DNA from: Sulfitobacter guttiformis
GTDB taxonomy: Bacteria > Pseudomonadota > Alphaproteobacteria > Rhodobacterales > Rhodobacteraceae
DNA: 64,000 nt
NCBI RefSeq assembly: GCF_003610455.1
Contig: NZ_RAQK01000001.1
Coordinates: forward strand, 62,001 to 126,000
Direction: 5' to 3'
Part shown: in pieces, positions 29,142 to 39,017 of the stretch
How the letters are laid out: each line of letters starts with the position of its first letter
Position numbering within the stretch: the stretch's first letter is position 1
Program-made: the position numbers and the translations under genes
Notes under the pieces: generated by a model
Database searches by the model: none
What the model was told of the DNA's origin: nothing
The model's input: only the letters and a program-made list of their open reading frames with translations

Positions 29142-29497
29142 ATGACGCCACTCCTCAGAATCAACGAATAAGAGAGCTGAAAAATAGAATGCAGATACAC
29201 AAATAATGAGTATTCATTTGCCAGGTCTGCGTTTGAACTCTCAAATCCGAGAGCTTTGCGAATGTTCATCTCAGCCTCTTTCCTGCTCTCTACCGCTGTC
29301 CATGTCGCTGCACCAAGAGGGCGAAATGATGCGCTCCATCCAATAGGAAACAATGAAAGATTCGAGTCAACCATCTGTTTTTGTTGCGAATTTACTAATT
29401 TCATATGTTTTACACTACGTCCCTTGAACCACTCCAACTTCCAACCATTCATTTTAAAAAGCTGAATTTCTTGTTTGGTATTGGCCAAGTATGTCAA
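29090..29497 (-). CDS. Possible small cargo protein upstream of tnsA
   Basis: A 135-residue frame starting at TTG (29497) or, 15 residues later, ATG (MNGWKLEWFKG). The first 90 residues look protein-like (FPIGWSASFRPLGAATWTAVESRKEAE), whereas the last 35 overlap the tnsA start by 51 bp and are leader-like. No homologue is recognised. It could be a real small gene or a chance frame in an AT-rich stretch. Confidence 0.3.
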   Translation of the reverse strand: MTYLANTKQEIQLFKMNGWKLEWFKGRSVKHMKLVNSQQKQMVDSNLSLFPIGWSASFRPLGAATWTAVESRKEAEMNIRKALGFESSNADLANEYSLFVYLHSIFQLSYSLILRSGVIWRSPSLRAKENMGLKP

Positions 29498-29590
29498 GGA
29501 ATCTGAAGCGATACGGCTGGGATGAATAAACCTGAAAAGAGTTATCCCTTTACCTCATCAATAATTGTTGCCGAAGTCCTGAATTAAAGA

Positions 29591-30109
29591 TCAGCTTTTG
29601 TGCAGTGCTACATGTTCTTGTGTTTCGGCGCTTTGCTTCACGCAGATACAGCGCCCGATCAGCCCACCGCTTGGAAGAATAAGATCAGTGCGCAACTTTT
29701 TACGAAGATCAAAAGCAACCTTGTAGGTAATCTCGAACCTCTGTTTGAGCCTCTCAGATGTTTGTAATTCAATCCTCCGACTGCTCACATTCGCAGAAAT
29801 AATCATCTCAGCCGCAATAAACCATTGTTGCAGATCAAGATGCGAGCGATGGCAAATTGTACCTGAAGTAACCGAAAATTGGTGCCGACATTCGCGGCAC
29901 TGGTACGGTTTTCGCGTCTTGATTTTGCCGATGTTGCTTGAACCACATGCGCTACAGGTCAAACCCTTTGGCCATCGAACAGATTTCAATCGGCGGATAC
30001 ATTTTCCCTCAGTATGAAAATGCTTGTCCACCGCAATCGAAGGTAATGCTTTGGATAAGTCCATCCAGTGATTGGAACTTACATCCGCATCGTAAACTGG
30101 TCGATCCAT
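29591..30109 (-). CDS. ISXO2/IS1595-type zinc-ribbon protein without DDE domain
   Basis: About 172 residues that match the N-terminal part of IS1595/ISXO2-type transposases: a zinc ribbon CSACGSSN...YQCRECRHQFS and the typical GTICHRSHLDLQQWFIA. The helical segment (SERLKQRFEITYKVAFDLRKKLRTD) follows, but the DDE catalytic domain is missing; the frame then ends. It may be a truncated transposase or a domesticated DNA-binding protein. The ATG at 30064 (MDLSKALPS) is an alternative start. It lies between hsdR and the tns operon. Confidence 0.65.
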   Translation of the reverse strand: MDRPVYDADVSSNHWMDLSKALPSIAVDKHFHTEGKCIRRLKSVRWPKGLTCSACGSSNIGKIKTRKPYQCRECRHQFSVTSGTICHRSHLDLQQWFIAAEMIISANVSSRRIELQTSERLKQRFEITYKVAFDLRKKLRTDLILPSGGLIGRCICVKQSAETQEHVALHKS

Positions 30110-30187
30110 GCGGTCAGCGCTCTTTGTTGCGAACTTTTTCGACGATGATACCCGCTTTGCCCAAAATCAGAATGACCATTCCACTTA

Positions 30188-33100
30188 TCAATTTGGTCTG
30201 ACCTCAGTGCCGTGAGTGTTTTCAAAAAACTGGAACAGCGCATCTGTCTTCACTCCCAGCGCGTCTTCATCATATTTTGATGCAGGCAATCCTGTGCGCT
30301 CATCATACAGCAAATCATAAATCTCCTGCCTGAGGCCATCCCGGGTACTTTGCTTCTGGAATATATCCTGCACAGCCTCAATCTTGCGCTGGATTGCCTT
30401 CAACAATTCTACCGATGCTGATTTGATTTGCCTTATCTCTTCTTTTGACAGGTCATCCTGGACCAGCAGATCAAAGACCGGCTTCTGATCAAAGGTGAGC
30501 CCCAAGGCGACATGCGCTTGTGTTTCGCCCTCCATCTCGGCCGTAAGCCGCATCAGCGCTTCGAAAGTGGCTTCGATCGTATTCTTGTCTTTTTCCTTGT
30601 TATAATCGGCGATGATCTCGTCGAACCGCTCCTGGAAATCATTCAGCGTCGGATTTGCTGCGAGCATTTTCGCGAGGCGCTTTTGCAAGACACTGCGAAG
30701 GTCTTGCACGTCGCCGGCCTTGCGCTCGCTTTTTGCAAATTCCTTCCGGAGCATCTCAAAATTGACCTTAGAGATGTCGAAAATCCGATCCTCCTCACGG
30801 TCCGCCTTGATGTCGATGGCTTCTGCGACAATCGCGTTCAATTGTTGAATGATGGCCGCCGTATCAGCGTCAGCCTTGTCGTCCTGAAGAGAGCTGTAGA
30901 TGTAGTTGATCGCCTGATAGTCGGCTTTATAGGTCACAACACGCTCAAACGTCAGGCATGCTTTGTATTTGCGAAACACAGCGCGACACGCAATCTCAAA
31001 CCCTTTGCGCGTCTCGTCGTTCGTGTTGATCAGCTCTTTCGCATCCTGAAGCGCTTTGAGCTTATTAAAACCAGACGCATCTTTCATCCGATCAGGATCA
31101 TACCCTTCGGCGGTCAGACGCTCGCGCACCAGCCCGATGGCCTCTGCCAGCTCGGCAAGAAGTTTGTCATCAGGATTCAATGGATCAACCTCAGGTGCCT
31201 CACCAGGTCCTCCCACAGGTCCCTCGCCCGTATGTCCAGCAAAAGTCGCCAGCGCTTTGCGGAGGTTTTTCAGAATGCCGCAGTAATCCACGATCAACCC
31301 GTTGTTCTTGCCCTCTTTCACACGGTTCGCGCGCGCGATGGCCTGCATCAGGGTGTGCGCCTGCAATGGCTTGTCCAAATACAGCGTAGAGAGCGACGGC
31401 ACATCAAAACCAGTCAGCCACATCGCACAGACAATCACGATGCGGAACGGATGGTCATCGCGCTTGAAAGCCGTCTCGACATCCAGCCGCTTTTCGATCT
31501 CACGACCACCGACGGTCTCTCTGACCGTGAAGCCATCCTTCATCAGCTTGCGATGCGGGATGATATCCAGGCCCCAATCAGCAAACCGTTTCACCTCGCC
31601 CTGCTCGTCACTGACGACAACGGCAATCTCGGTCTCGCGCATCCATTCAATCTGCTGGCTGCGGATGACCTTTTCCTGATCATCACCGAGGGTTCTCAGC
31701 TCGATCTGCAGCGCTGCAATCCGCGCCGCCCATGCCGCCTTGATGTACTCATACATCCGCACAGCCGTGATCTTATCGATCGCCACATACATGGCCTTGC
31801 CACTTTCCCAGTTCGTCGAGAAATGCGATGCGAAATCCTTTGCCACATGCTGCAAACGCGGCTCTGCAGTGACGATATGGTATTCGCGCTTCAGATCATC
31901 CGACAGCTTTGCTGCAACGTTCGGATCATCAATCTCCGCATCCGCAATTGCCGCAGCCAGCTTTTCATTTAATCCCTCGCCTGAAACCTGAAGCTTATCA
32001 CCCCGCGCGTCGTAGAACAGCGGCAAGGTCGCGCCATCGAGGATCGCATCCTGAAAATCATAGGTGGACAGGTACTCGCCGAACACCTGCTTGGTCACCT
32101 CGTCATTGCCGAACAACGGCGTGCCATTGAAGCCGATGAAGCTGGCGTTTGGCAGCCCCTTGCGCATGTTCAGCGCCAGCGTGCCGTATTGCGTGCGGTG
32201 CGCCTCGTCCGTCATGACAATCACATTGTCACGGTCGGAATACACGCCCCCCTCGGCCTGCGCGTCCGTAAATTTCTGGATCATCGCAAAGACGACCTTT
32301 TTCTGCTTGCCCAGCAGATCGCGCAGACCCGCCGCTGATCCGGCACGGCACGGGTCCTTATCGTTATTCGCCAAGCCCACAGAGGCAAACGTCTTGTAAA
32401 TCTGGTTGTCCAGATCGGTTCGATCCGTCAGCACCACGAAAGTATAATCGCCCCCCAGCTTGCGATGCACCTTCTGCGTGAACAGCGCCATGGAGAACGA
32501 CTTGCCCGACCCTTGGGTATGCCAGAACACGCCCAGCTTACCCTTAAGGCTTTCGCGCCGCTCCACGGCCTCCACAGCGCGGTTCACCCCGAGATACTGG
32601 TGGTTCTTCGCCAAAATCTTCGCAGGGCCACTCGCCGTATCCGCAAACAGGATGAAATTCTCGAACAGATCCAGAAACCGCCGTTTGTCGCAGACGATCT
32701 TCAACAACGCCTCCATCGGCAGCATACCGTCGCGCCGATCCGTCTCGTCCAGCTTCAGCCAGTCCGCGAAATGCTCGTAGTCGGCAGTGATCGAGCCCAT
32801 CTTGGCCTCGCCGCCGTTGCCCAGAATGACCAGCGCGTTGAAATGGAACAGATGCGGCACCGTGTCTTTGTAATCGGACAGGTTCTCGTTATACGCACGG
32901 CGCAGGTCTTTGTCGGGGCGCTTCAGCTCGCAGAACATCAGCGGCAATCCATTGACGAAGCCGATGATATCGGCGCGGCGGCGGTGGGCATAGCCGCGTA
33001 TCCACATCTCTCGCACACACAGGAAATCGTTGCTCGAAGGGTCGTCGTAATCGAACACGCGCAGACGGTGGGTCTTTTGCACGCCGTCTTGGCGGTATTT

Positions 33101-33412
33101 CACGCGCACGCCATCGCGGATCAGGTGGTATTTGTCTTGATTGATGCGGGTCAGCGATTGCGAACCGAAGATGTCAGTAATCTCGCGCAGCGCGGAGCGA
33201 TAGGCATCATCGGGCAGATCGGGGTTCAGCCGCACCAGCGCCTCGGACAAATAGCGCGTCAGAACGATGTCCTTATCAGAGCGGCGGCCCAGTGTGCCCT
33301 CGGCCCCAAACGTCTCCGAATTCCACGCCATGACCGAGCGCCAGCCGTGCGTGTCGCGCAGATAATCGGCCATGGTGGTCTGGACCAGCTGGTCCTCGGT
33401 ATAATCATTCAT
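30188..33412 (-). CDS. hsdR: Type I restriction endonuclease, motor subunit HsdR
   Basis: 1,074 residues. The N-terminal nuclease domain has the PD-(D/E)xK-type FCELKRPDKDL. The translocase has Walker A HTQGSGKSFSMA and DEAH box VMTDEAHRTQYG, then superfamily-2 motifs including CAMWLTGFDVPSLSTLYLDKPL and QAIARANRVKEGKNNGLIVDY. A C-terminal helical region (about residues 800-1074) is the HsdM/S contact region. The motifs are intact, so HsdR itself appears complete. It is 15 bp after hsdS. Confidence 0.95.
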   Translation of the reverse strand: MNDYTEDQLVQTTMADYLRDTHGWRSVMAWNSETFGAEGTLGRRSDKDIVLTRYLSEALVRLNPDLPDDAYRSALREITDIFGSQSLTRINQDKYHLIRDGVRVKYRQDGVQKTHRLRVFDYDDPSSNDFLCVREMWIRGYAHRRRADIIGFVNGLPLMFCELKRPDKDLRRAYNENLSDYKDTVPHLFHFNALVILGNGGEAKMGSITADYEHFADWLKLDETDRRDGMLPMEALLKIVCDKRRFLDLFENFILFADTASGPAKILAKNHQYLGVNRAVEAVERRESLKGKLGVFWHTQGSGKSFSMALFTQKVHRKLGGDYTFVVLTDRTDLDNQIYKTFASVGLANNDKDPCRAGSAAGLRDLLGKQKKVVFAMIQKFTDAQAEGGVYSDRDNVIVMTDEAHRTQYGTLALNMRKGLPNASFIGFNGTPLFGNDEVTKQVFGEYLSTYDFQDAILDGATLPLFYDARGDKLQVSGEGLNEKLAAAIADAEIDDPNVAAKLSDDLKREYHIVTAEPRLQHVAKDFASHFSTNWESGKAMYVAIDKITAVRMYEYIKAAWAARIAALQIELRTLGDDQEKVIRSQQIEWMRETEIAVVVSDEQGEVKRFADWGLDIIPHRKLMKDGFTVRETVGGREIEKRLDVETAFKRDDHPFRIVIVCAMWLTGFDVPSLSTLYLDKPLQAHTLMQAIARANRVKEGKNNGLIVDYCGILKNLRKALATFAGHTGEGPVGGPGEAPEVDPLNPDDKLLAELAEAIGLVRERLTAEGYDPDRMKDASGFNKLKALQDAKELINTNDETRKGFEIACRAVFRKYKACLTFERVVTYKADYQAINYIYSSLQDDKADADTAAIIQQLNAIVAEAIDIKADREEDRIFDISKVNFEMLRKEFAKSERKAGDVQDLRSVLQKRLAKMLAANPTLNDFQERFDEIIADYNKEKDKNTIEATFEALMRLTAEMEGETQAHVALGLTFDQKPVFDLLVQDDLSKEEIRQIKSASVELLKAIQRKIEAVQDIFQKQSTRDGLRQEIYDLLYDERTGLPASKYDEDALGVKTDALFQFFENTHGTEVRPN

Positions 33413-33427
33413 ATCAACAGAGTACCG

Positions 33428-34672
33428 TTAAACGGGAAGACGTCCATCCATAAGTCGCGGGAGCAGGAGATCGCGGGCGGCTGTGAGTTTGGTATTTTGA
33501 GTTTCCAGCACATCGACCGCTTCAAACTTTGGCGTTGCAATCGCCTTGAACGCCGCCTGAATGTCCAAAGGTGGATAGAGTATCGGAACTTGCTTCAACG
33601 CGCCCGCACTCAGGTTCGGCATTGTCGATCCGAGCGCCTGATTGACGATAAATCCAGCAGTATCAGGCGCGCCGAGTGTCTCGAAAAGATACCTTGCATC
33701 AATCACCGATGTGTTTGGTCTAATCCGCAAACAACCTGTCCCACAAAAGAACCCAGCCTGTTTTTCATCAATGAACGCACGTCTGCCAATTTCGCCCCGC
33801 CGTCCATAAACCGTATCCCCGACAATCATTCGATGACGCCCCAACTTATCGGCCAGCGCTTCTGGAATTCGGGCGATGCCGTCACAGTCGATAGTATTTC
33901 CCTTGATGTTCTTTGGCATGATCACCGGAACACCCTCTTCGGTGTAGTCAGCCTGATGAAGCTGGCTGCCAAATGGCCCCGTCTGAATTCCGTCACCTTC
34001 AACGCAAACCTCGGGAAGCAGCTTCAACTCCCACCCCTCCGGCAGGCCGTCCAAAAATTTTGCTGTCTCATGGCCGGGAAAGCGGAAGTGGACGAACCAT
34101 TCGCGGTAGAGCAGCCTTGCGGCCTGCTCCAACAAAGCAATCCGCCGCCGGTTGTTTTCGATCAGGTCGTCATAGGCCGAAAGGATAGCGGCAATGCGTT
34201 CTTGGGTCGGGAGGTCGGGCTGTGGAATGTTAACGGTCTTCAAATCAGCCAGATTGATAACTTGCTGAACAGCGCCTTTGGTCCTCTGAAAAAGCTCTGA
34301 GCGGCCATTCGGTGACCGCTAAAAGTACATTATAAATTTCGAATTATACTCTGGGCGCAATGCGACAAGACCTGCTTGTCTCGCAATGTTTGCTCCAGCA
34401 AGCTCCATAGGAACAATCGCAGCTTCACCGGGGTTTCCGACCAATGAAATCAATATCTCACCCCCGCGCAAGATCGTGCGTGCATAAGGTTTCGATGTGT
34501 CTTGTGTTATCGTTCTCAGATCAAGCGTGTTGATTTTGCCTTCTTTTATATCACCGCCACGCACAAAAAGGATGCCATTCTCTTCGTCTTCTGGTCCGGG
34601 CTTCACGACACCATAAGTGATTGATCTCTCCGTCTCAGTCATCTCTTGCAGTTGAAGGGTCGGCCAACTCAT
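33428..34672 (-). pseudogene. hsdS: hsdS specificity subunit with in-frame amber codon
   Basis: The full frame would be about 414 codons, starting at 34672 (MSWPTLQLQEM), overlapping the hsdM stop by 4 bp, and ending at 33428. Codon 118 (34321-34319) is TAG, directly after YNSKFIMYF. The frame then reads on in phase (RSPNGRSELFQRTKGAVQQV) through the conserved linker helix ERIAAILSAYDDLIENNRRRIALLEQAARLL to a second target recognition domain. It is therefore a single nonsense mutation rather than a frameshift. The downstream half contains linker plus TRD2 and could start at ATG 34243; some half-HsdS proteins can work as dimers. A sequencing error cannot be excluded. Confidence 0.85.
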
Positions 34673-36762
34673 ACAATCAACTCTTCAAAATTCGCCGCAA
34701 TCGTCTCGGCCAGATCCACCGCCTCGGCGTTCAGCGTCTCGATCTCCAGATGGATTTCCCTGATCGTCGCGTCGAAATCAAAATCTGCGTCATCCACCTC
34801 GGGTGCCACGCCCACATAGCGCCCCGGTGTCAGGCTATAGTCATTCGCTTCCAGCTCGGCGTGGTCAACCAGTTTGACCAGCCCCTCCACATCGCAAAGC
34901 ACGCCGTCAGGAAAGCGTGACAGCAGCCACTCCGCCTGCCCCTCGAAATACCGCGCGCGCCGCAAGGCACCCGTCACCGACAGCTGCACATCCGGATCAC
35001 CCGTCAGCGCCACGCGGGCACTGGCAATCGCCGCCAACAGCTTCTTGCCCTCCGCCGCCTTCTCCCCACCCGCGATCGCAGCCTCTTGCGCCTTTTGCGC
35101 CAGCTTCGCCAGATGGTCGATCTCCTTGATCAGCACCTTTGCATGCTCCGCCATCGGCTGCATCGCATCCCGCGCCGCCGTCAGCGCCGCAATCTCTGCC
35201 TCAGGTTCCCCCAGCGCGGCAGAGGTCGCCACAAACGCCTCCGCATCCCCCGTGAGCTTGGCAATCCCCGCCTTAAGCTCCGCAGTGTCGGTGTGTTTGA
35301 CCAGATAGCCCTGCGCCGCCTCCAACGCCTCGATCAGCCCCGCAAACGCCGCCCCCTGCGCCTCGTCCCGCGCGGTCTCCAGATAGTCCCGCACCAACCC
35401 GTTGAAGCGGTCATTCTGCCCGCGATACAGCCAGACAATCGCCGTGAGGTTCTGCATCTGCTCGGGCGAGAAATCGAAAATCTTGCGTGTCACCTTGCGG
35501 AAGACGTGCCGCGCATCCAGCATCAGCGCTTTGTCCCGCATGGCCTCCGGTTTGCCCTTGTCCATGAACCAGATTTCACAGGGCACGGTGCGGGTGTAGA
35601 AAAAGTTGCCGCGGATCGCGCACATGATGTCCATGTCGCCTGATTTCACCAGCGCCTCGCGCACTTTCGCCTCTTGCCCCCCCGCCGAGGACGCCTGCGA
35701 CGACATTACGATTCCCGCGCGGCCCCTTTCAGACAGATAGGCATGAAAGAACGATATCCAGACATAGTTGCCATTGGACACCTTGCCGCCCTTGTTCACG
35801 CCCGGCAGACCGAACGTCAGGCGCGGATCGTCCTTCATCTTCTCCGCGTCGATCTCGTCCACATTGAACGCCGGATTGGCCATGACGTAATCAAACGGCC
35901 CCTGATCCTTGTGCGGGTCTTCGTAATAACTGATCGCCTTTTGTATATCGCCATCAAGGCCATGCACGGCGAGGTTCATCTTGGCCAGCCGCAGCGTGGT
36001 CGGATTCTTCTCCATCCCGTAGAAGGTCAGCTCGTCATTCGGGCTGGCCTTCATTGCCTCAACGAAATGCGCCGACTGCACGAACATGCCGCCAGAGCCG
36101 CAAGCAGGGTCGATGATCTTGCCACGCACAGGTTCGATAACATTAACGATGGTCTCTACGATACTGATCGGCGTGAAGAATTCGCCGTTGTCATGTGCCT
36201 TCTGATCGGCAAACTGGGTCAGGAAATATTCATAGATGCGCCCGAACACATCGCCATCCGCCTTTTGCAGCGCCGGATCATTGAAGATACGCAGAACCTG
36301 ACGCAGTGCATCATCGTCCAGCTCTGTATACTCCTGCTTGGGCAGCAAGCCCGTGAGGCCTTCATAGTCTTCCTCGATCGTCTCCATGGCATGAATGACG
36401 GCAGCCGACGGACTTTGATCTTCAGGCAGACTGATAAGGTAGTCAAACTGCGCATCAGGCCGCAGGAAGATGGCACTGCGGCTGGAAAAGTCTGCTTTCG
36501 TCAGATCGCGCACGACGCCCCCACGGCTGGGCAATGTCGGCAGGATTTCATCGCGTACTTTCAGATACCGAGAACACGCATGACGCAGGAAAATCAGCCC
36601 CATCACGGGCATAAAATACTCGTTGCTTGCGAAGTTCGACGTGGACCGCAGAACGTCCGCCGATGACCACAAACGTTTCTCCAGATTTCCGATGTGTTCC
36701 AATGCGTGGCTCCAACTGCTTTCGTTATTCCGTATCTCTATATGGAAACGATGGAGATACAC
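34669..36762 (-). CDS. hsdM: Type I modification methyltransferase HsdM
   Basis: N6-adenine DNA methyltransferase of the type I complex. It has the N-terminal HsdM helical domain (NLEKRLWSSADVLRS, MPVMGLIFLRHA), the SAM site DPACGSGGMFVQSAHFV and the catalytic VMANPAFNVDE (NPAF in place of NPPF). 697 residues is larger than the E. coli protein; the C-terminal 200 residues are coiled-coil-like (AKLAQKAQEAAIAGGEKAAEG). An alternative start is TTG in the segment ALEHIGNLEK with a GGAG site. It is coupled to hsdS by a 4-bp overlap. Confidence 0.94.
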   Translation of the reverse strand: MYLHRFHIEIRNNESSWSHALEHIGNLEKRLWSSADVLRSTSNFASNEYFMPVMGLIFLRHACSRYLKVRDEILPTLPSRGGVVRDLTKADFSSRSAIFLRPDAQFDYLISLPEDQSPSAAVIHAMETIEEDYEGLTGLLPKQEYTELDDDALRQVLRIFNDPALQKADGDVFGRIYEYFLTQFADQKAHDNGEFFTPISIVETIVNVIEPVRGKIIDPACGSGGMFVQSAHFVEAMKASPNDELTFYGMEKNPTTLRLAKMNLAVHGLDGDIQKAISYYEDPHKDQGPFDYVMANPAFNVDEIDAEKMKDDPRLTFGLPGVNKGGKVSNGNYVWISFFHAYLSERGRAGIVMSSQASSAGGQEAKVREALVKSGDMDIMCAIRGNFFYTRTVPCEIWFMDKGKPEAMRDKALMLDARHVFRKVTRKIFDFSPEQMQNLTAIVWLYRGQNDRFNGLVRDYLETARDEAQGAAFAGLIEALEAAQGYLVKHTDTAELKAGIAKLTGDAEAFVATSAALGEPEAEIAALTAARDAMQPMAEHAKVLIKEIDHLAKLAQKAQEAAIAGGEKAAEGKKLLAAIASARVALTGDPDVQLSVTGALRRARYFEGQAEWLLSRFPDGVLCDVEGLVKLVDHAELEANDYSLTPGRYVGVAPEVDDADFDFDATIREIHLEIETLNAEAVDLAETIAANFEELIV

Positions 36763-36861
36763 CAGAATGGGTTGCGCTTGAACGATGTTTTACCAAATAC
36801 CAAAGTGTGTTTTTGAAGCTCCGTACCAGCATCCCCGCACATCAAGATGATACCTTTTGCA

Positions 36862-37758
36862 TCACAAGAGTTTTTCGGGAAGCTCCCCCTTCACCGCGTG
36901 AATCCGCATCTCAGTCTTATCCCCTCGCGAACGAATGCGCGTGTAAGCCAGCTGCGCTCTGTAAGCCGCACCGATATCGAGAGCGATGGACCGGTGGATC
37001 TCGACCCCGTCACAGAATTCAAGATCAGCGTCGCTGGCAATGTCCCTGCGAAGTGCAGGCGTATGACCATGAACAATGACCGTCGGTTTGCGGTCTCGGC
37101 GTTCCGGATCAGGGTCTCGCAGGTCCCACCCGTCCCGGTGCGATAAAAAGGGGTACCGGATCGTAGCCCAGTGATACTCTTCTCTTACAAAGAAGCGATC
37201 CTGACCCAAAAACTCTGGGACATCACCGTATGGATGCACTCCAGCATGCACAAAAAGTAGATCTCCCAGCTGTAAGTAAGTCGGTCCCTCAGCCATCAGT
37301 TGAAGGTATTCTGGATGCATCACCTTTCGGAGCTCTCCTTGTATTTCCGAAGGGGTATTATCTTCCTCGGACATGCCCAACTCGGACAGAACCGTCTTAC
37401 CGCCACCAGAAATCCAGAGCGATAGCAGGTCCGGAAACAATAGGCCGAAATGCAAAGCCAAATCGTGATTTCCAGGCAGCACGTGCAACACGTCAGCATT
37501 CGCAAGCGCGGTACCTCGCATAGCGAGATCAACTGCACCGACCGACGAAGGGCCGCGATCAATCAGATCGCCGACGAATACCAGATGCCGTACTGCGCCA
37601 TTCCGCGGTGTATTCCGGATGTCTTCAAGAACCCGCTCCAGTAAATCGGCCTGACCGTGAACATCCCCGATGGCGAACACTTCGGCGTTTTCCGGCAGAA
37701 GGCCTGGAAGATCTCGCCATGGCAGCGAATAAGAACCGAATTTCAGCGCAATAGTCAT
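36862..37758 (-). CDS. Metallophosphoesterase (PPP-type)
   Basis: Calcineurin-like phosphoesterase with all metal motifs: IGDVHGQADLL (GDxHG), VFVGDLIDRGPSS (GDxxDRG), VLPGNHDLAL (GNHD), VHAG and VIVHGHTPA. Such proteins include serine/threonine phosphatases and ApaH-type dinucleotide hydrolases; substrate cannot be told. 298 residues. The ATG overlaps the stop of a small upstream frame by 4 bp, so it is third in a cassette of the transposon cargo. Confidence 0.88.
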   Translation of the reverse strand: MTIALKFGSYSLPWRDLPGLLPENAEVFAIGDVHGQADLLERVLEDIRNTPRNGAVRHLVFVGDLIDRGPSSVGAVDLAMRGTALANADVLHVLPGNHDLALHFGLLFPDLLSLWISGGGKTVLSELGMSEEDNTPSEIQGELRKVMHPEYLQLMAEGPTYLQLGDLLFVHAGVHPYGDVPEFLGQDRFFVREEYHWATIRYPFLSHRDGWDLRDPDPERRDRKPTVIVHGHTPALRRDIASDADLEFCDGVEIHRSIALDIGAAYRAQLAYTRIRSRGDKTEMRIHAVKGELPEKLL

Positions 37759-37910
37759 GCTTTCTCACCGAGAAAGTTTAACCTCTTCACCGACATTGAG
37801 GCGCCCATTTTAATGTGCGGTCGTGCAAAATACCATTTCTCAAATCGCTGCGACCGGCCCCTTCCAAAGGTCCCAAGCCGAATTTGAAAATCTGCCCGGA
37901 CTTCATCCAT
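37755..37910 (-). CDS. Small protein between the upstream gene and the phosphoesterase
   Basis: A 51-residue basic protein (start MDEVRADFQIRLG, ending NFLGEKA). Its ATG overlaps the upstream gene's stop by 8 bp (ATGGATGA) and its stop overlaps the phosphoesterase start by 4 bp, a spacing typical of a translated operon. No family is recognised. Confidence 0.5.
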   Translation of the reverse strand: MDEVRADFQIRLGTFGRGRSQRFEKWYFARPHIKMGASMSVKRLNFLGEKA

Positions 37911-38523
37911 CTCTGAGCCCCGCATAAATCTGATCCTCAGCGATCTGTGCCTGGACTTGCCAAAACTCGAGCGCAAGATGCTGTAGCGCCGCCACTTTGG
38001 GCCCCAACTGCCTTAGAATGTTGTCAGCCGTAACTGGATAACCCAGCCGGTACCATCTCGACGCTGTACGCGCCCAGGTCTTACCTGGATCGATGCCACA
38101 AAGCCTCGATGTGTTGATTAAGGATCCCTTTAAAGTCGGATGCCCTGCTTGCGTACCAATCAAGATTGCCCCGCCACATTGGAGATCCTGGATCGCGATC
38201 CAAGGGCACAAAATCGGAGCCTGCTTAAGGTCGCCTGGCGAAGCTCCCGTGAGCCCGAGTTCGAGAGACCGACCTTTCATACGCTGCATGAGTTTTGAAA
38301 TCAGCCGTTCCCTGCAAGACAGCCATTCACCTACCGTCAAACACCATGCGTGCCGCGCGTTGACATACTTCACCGAAGGGGTCAAAGCCTCAAAGGCTTC
38401 AAGAACCTCCGATGGTATTGAATCCGCCAACGCATAAAATCCGCCGCCGCCTGTTGTGAATAGAACCGGGTCAGATTGTCTAAGAACTTTAAGCGCAGCA
38501 AGATCTTCAGTGTTCGGATCCAT
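37903..38523 (-). CDS. Uncharacterised protein, C-terminus DUF6634-like
   Basis: The ATG at 38523 has a strong AGAGGGG ribosome-binding site; the frame extends further upstream but without a better start. The 206-residue protein has a GTQAGHPTLKG...RLCGIDPGKTWARTASRWYRLG segment that recalls short DUF6634-type proteins of Rhodobacteraceae ('GHP.L....S.L..iDp...WARTlSR.YRLG'). The N-terminal half is unassigned. It heads the small cassette ending in the phosphoesterase. Family link is from memory and tentative. Confidence 0.5.
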   Translation of the reverse strand: MDPNTEDLAALKVLRQSDPVLFTTGGGGFYALADSIPSEVLEAFEALTPSVKYVNARHAWCLTVGEWLSCRERLISKLMQRMKGRSLELGLTGASPGDLKQAPILCPWIAIQDLQCGGAILIGTQAGHPTLKGSLINTSRLCGIDPGKTWARTASRWYRLGYPVTADNILRQLGPKVAALQHLALEFWQVQAQIAEDQIYAGLRDG

Positions 38524-39017
38524 CCCAGCCCCTCTGATAATAATGATCAACATCTGGGTAAACTGACAGCGGCGCAGGGCACCTGTCAATGATTTAAGCA
38601 TATGAATTAATTATATAAATGCGAAAATTGGGGCGCGCTATTTTCTCCCACCCTTTCATAATTGCATTTGTCCCTTTGCTTCATGATCAAGCGCAAGAGT
38701 CTGAGGGGCTTTCAGCAAGCATCGGCCTTTGCGAAAAGCCGACGTACGCCGGAAACGGCCCATACCGAACTCTCAATGCCGTGCTTGGATGCTGCGGTTG
38801 CAGCCCGCAAAGCCGACATTAGCGTTGCTACGCACTGGCGGGCGTAGGCCGAGTGTGCTCTGCCCCTGGTTCTTCTTGACTCCGACCTCACACATTCGAC
38901 AATCTCTCAGTGCGTCCAGAGCATAAGGTAGCGCCGGACGCCCCGCTTCACATCTGCTGAATAGAACCGGCACCGGACCATTCCGGGGAAGGCCGAGACA
39001 CCCTTGCACTGGAGAGC
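38524..39017. other. Divergent intergenic region in the cargo
   Basis: Nearly 500 bp between the reverse-strand cassette and the forward HNH gene. An AT-rich patch at 38605-38625 (TTAATTATATAAATG) contains a TATAAT on the reverse strand but without a convincing -35. No gene is supported. Confidence 0.4.

Noticed and set aside
33428..34243. Separate complete hsdS gene
   Set aside because: The frame is continuous in phase with the upstream 118 codons across one TAG codon, so it is the second half of one interrupted gene, not an independent one.
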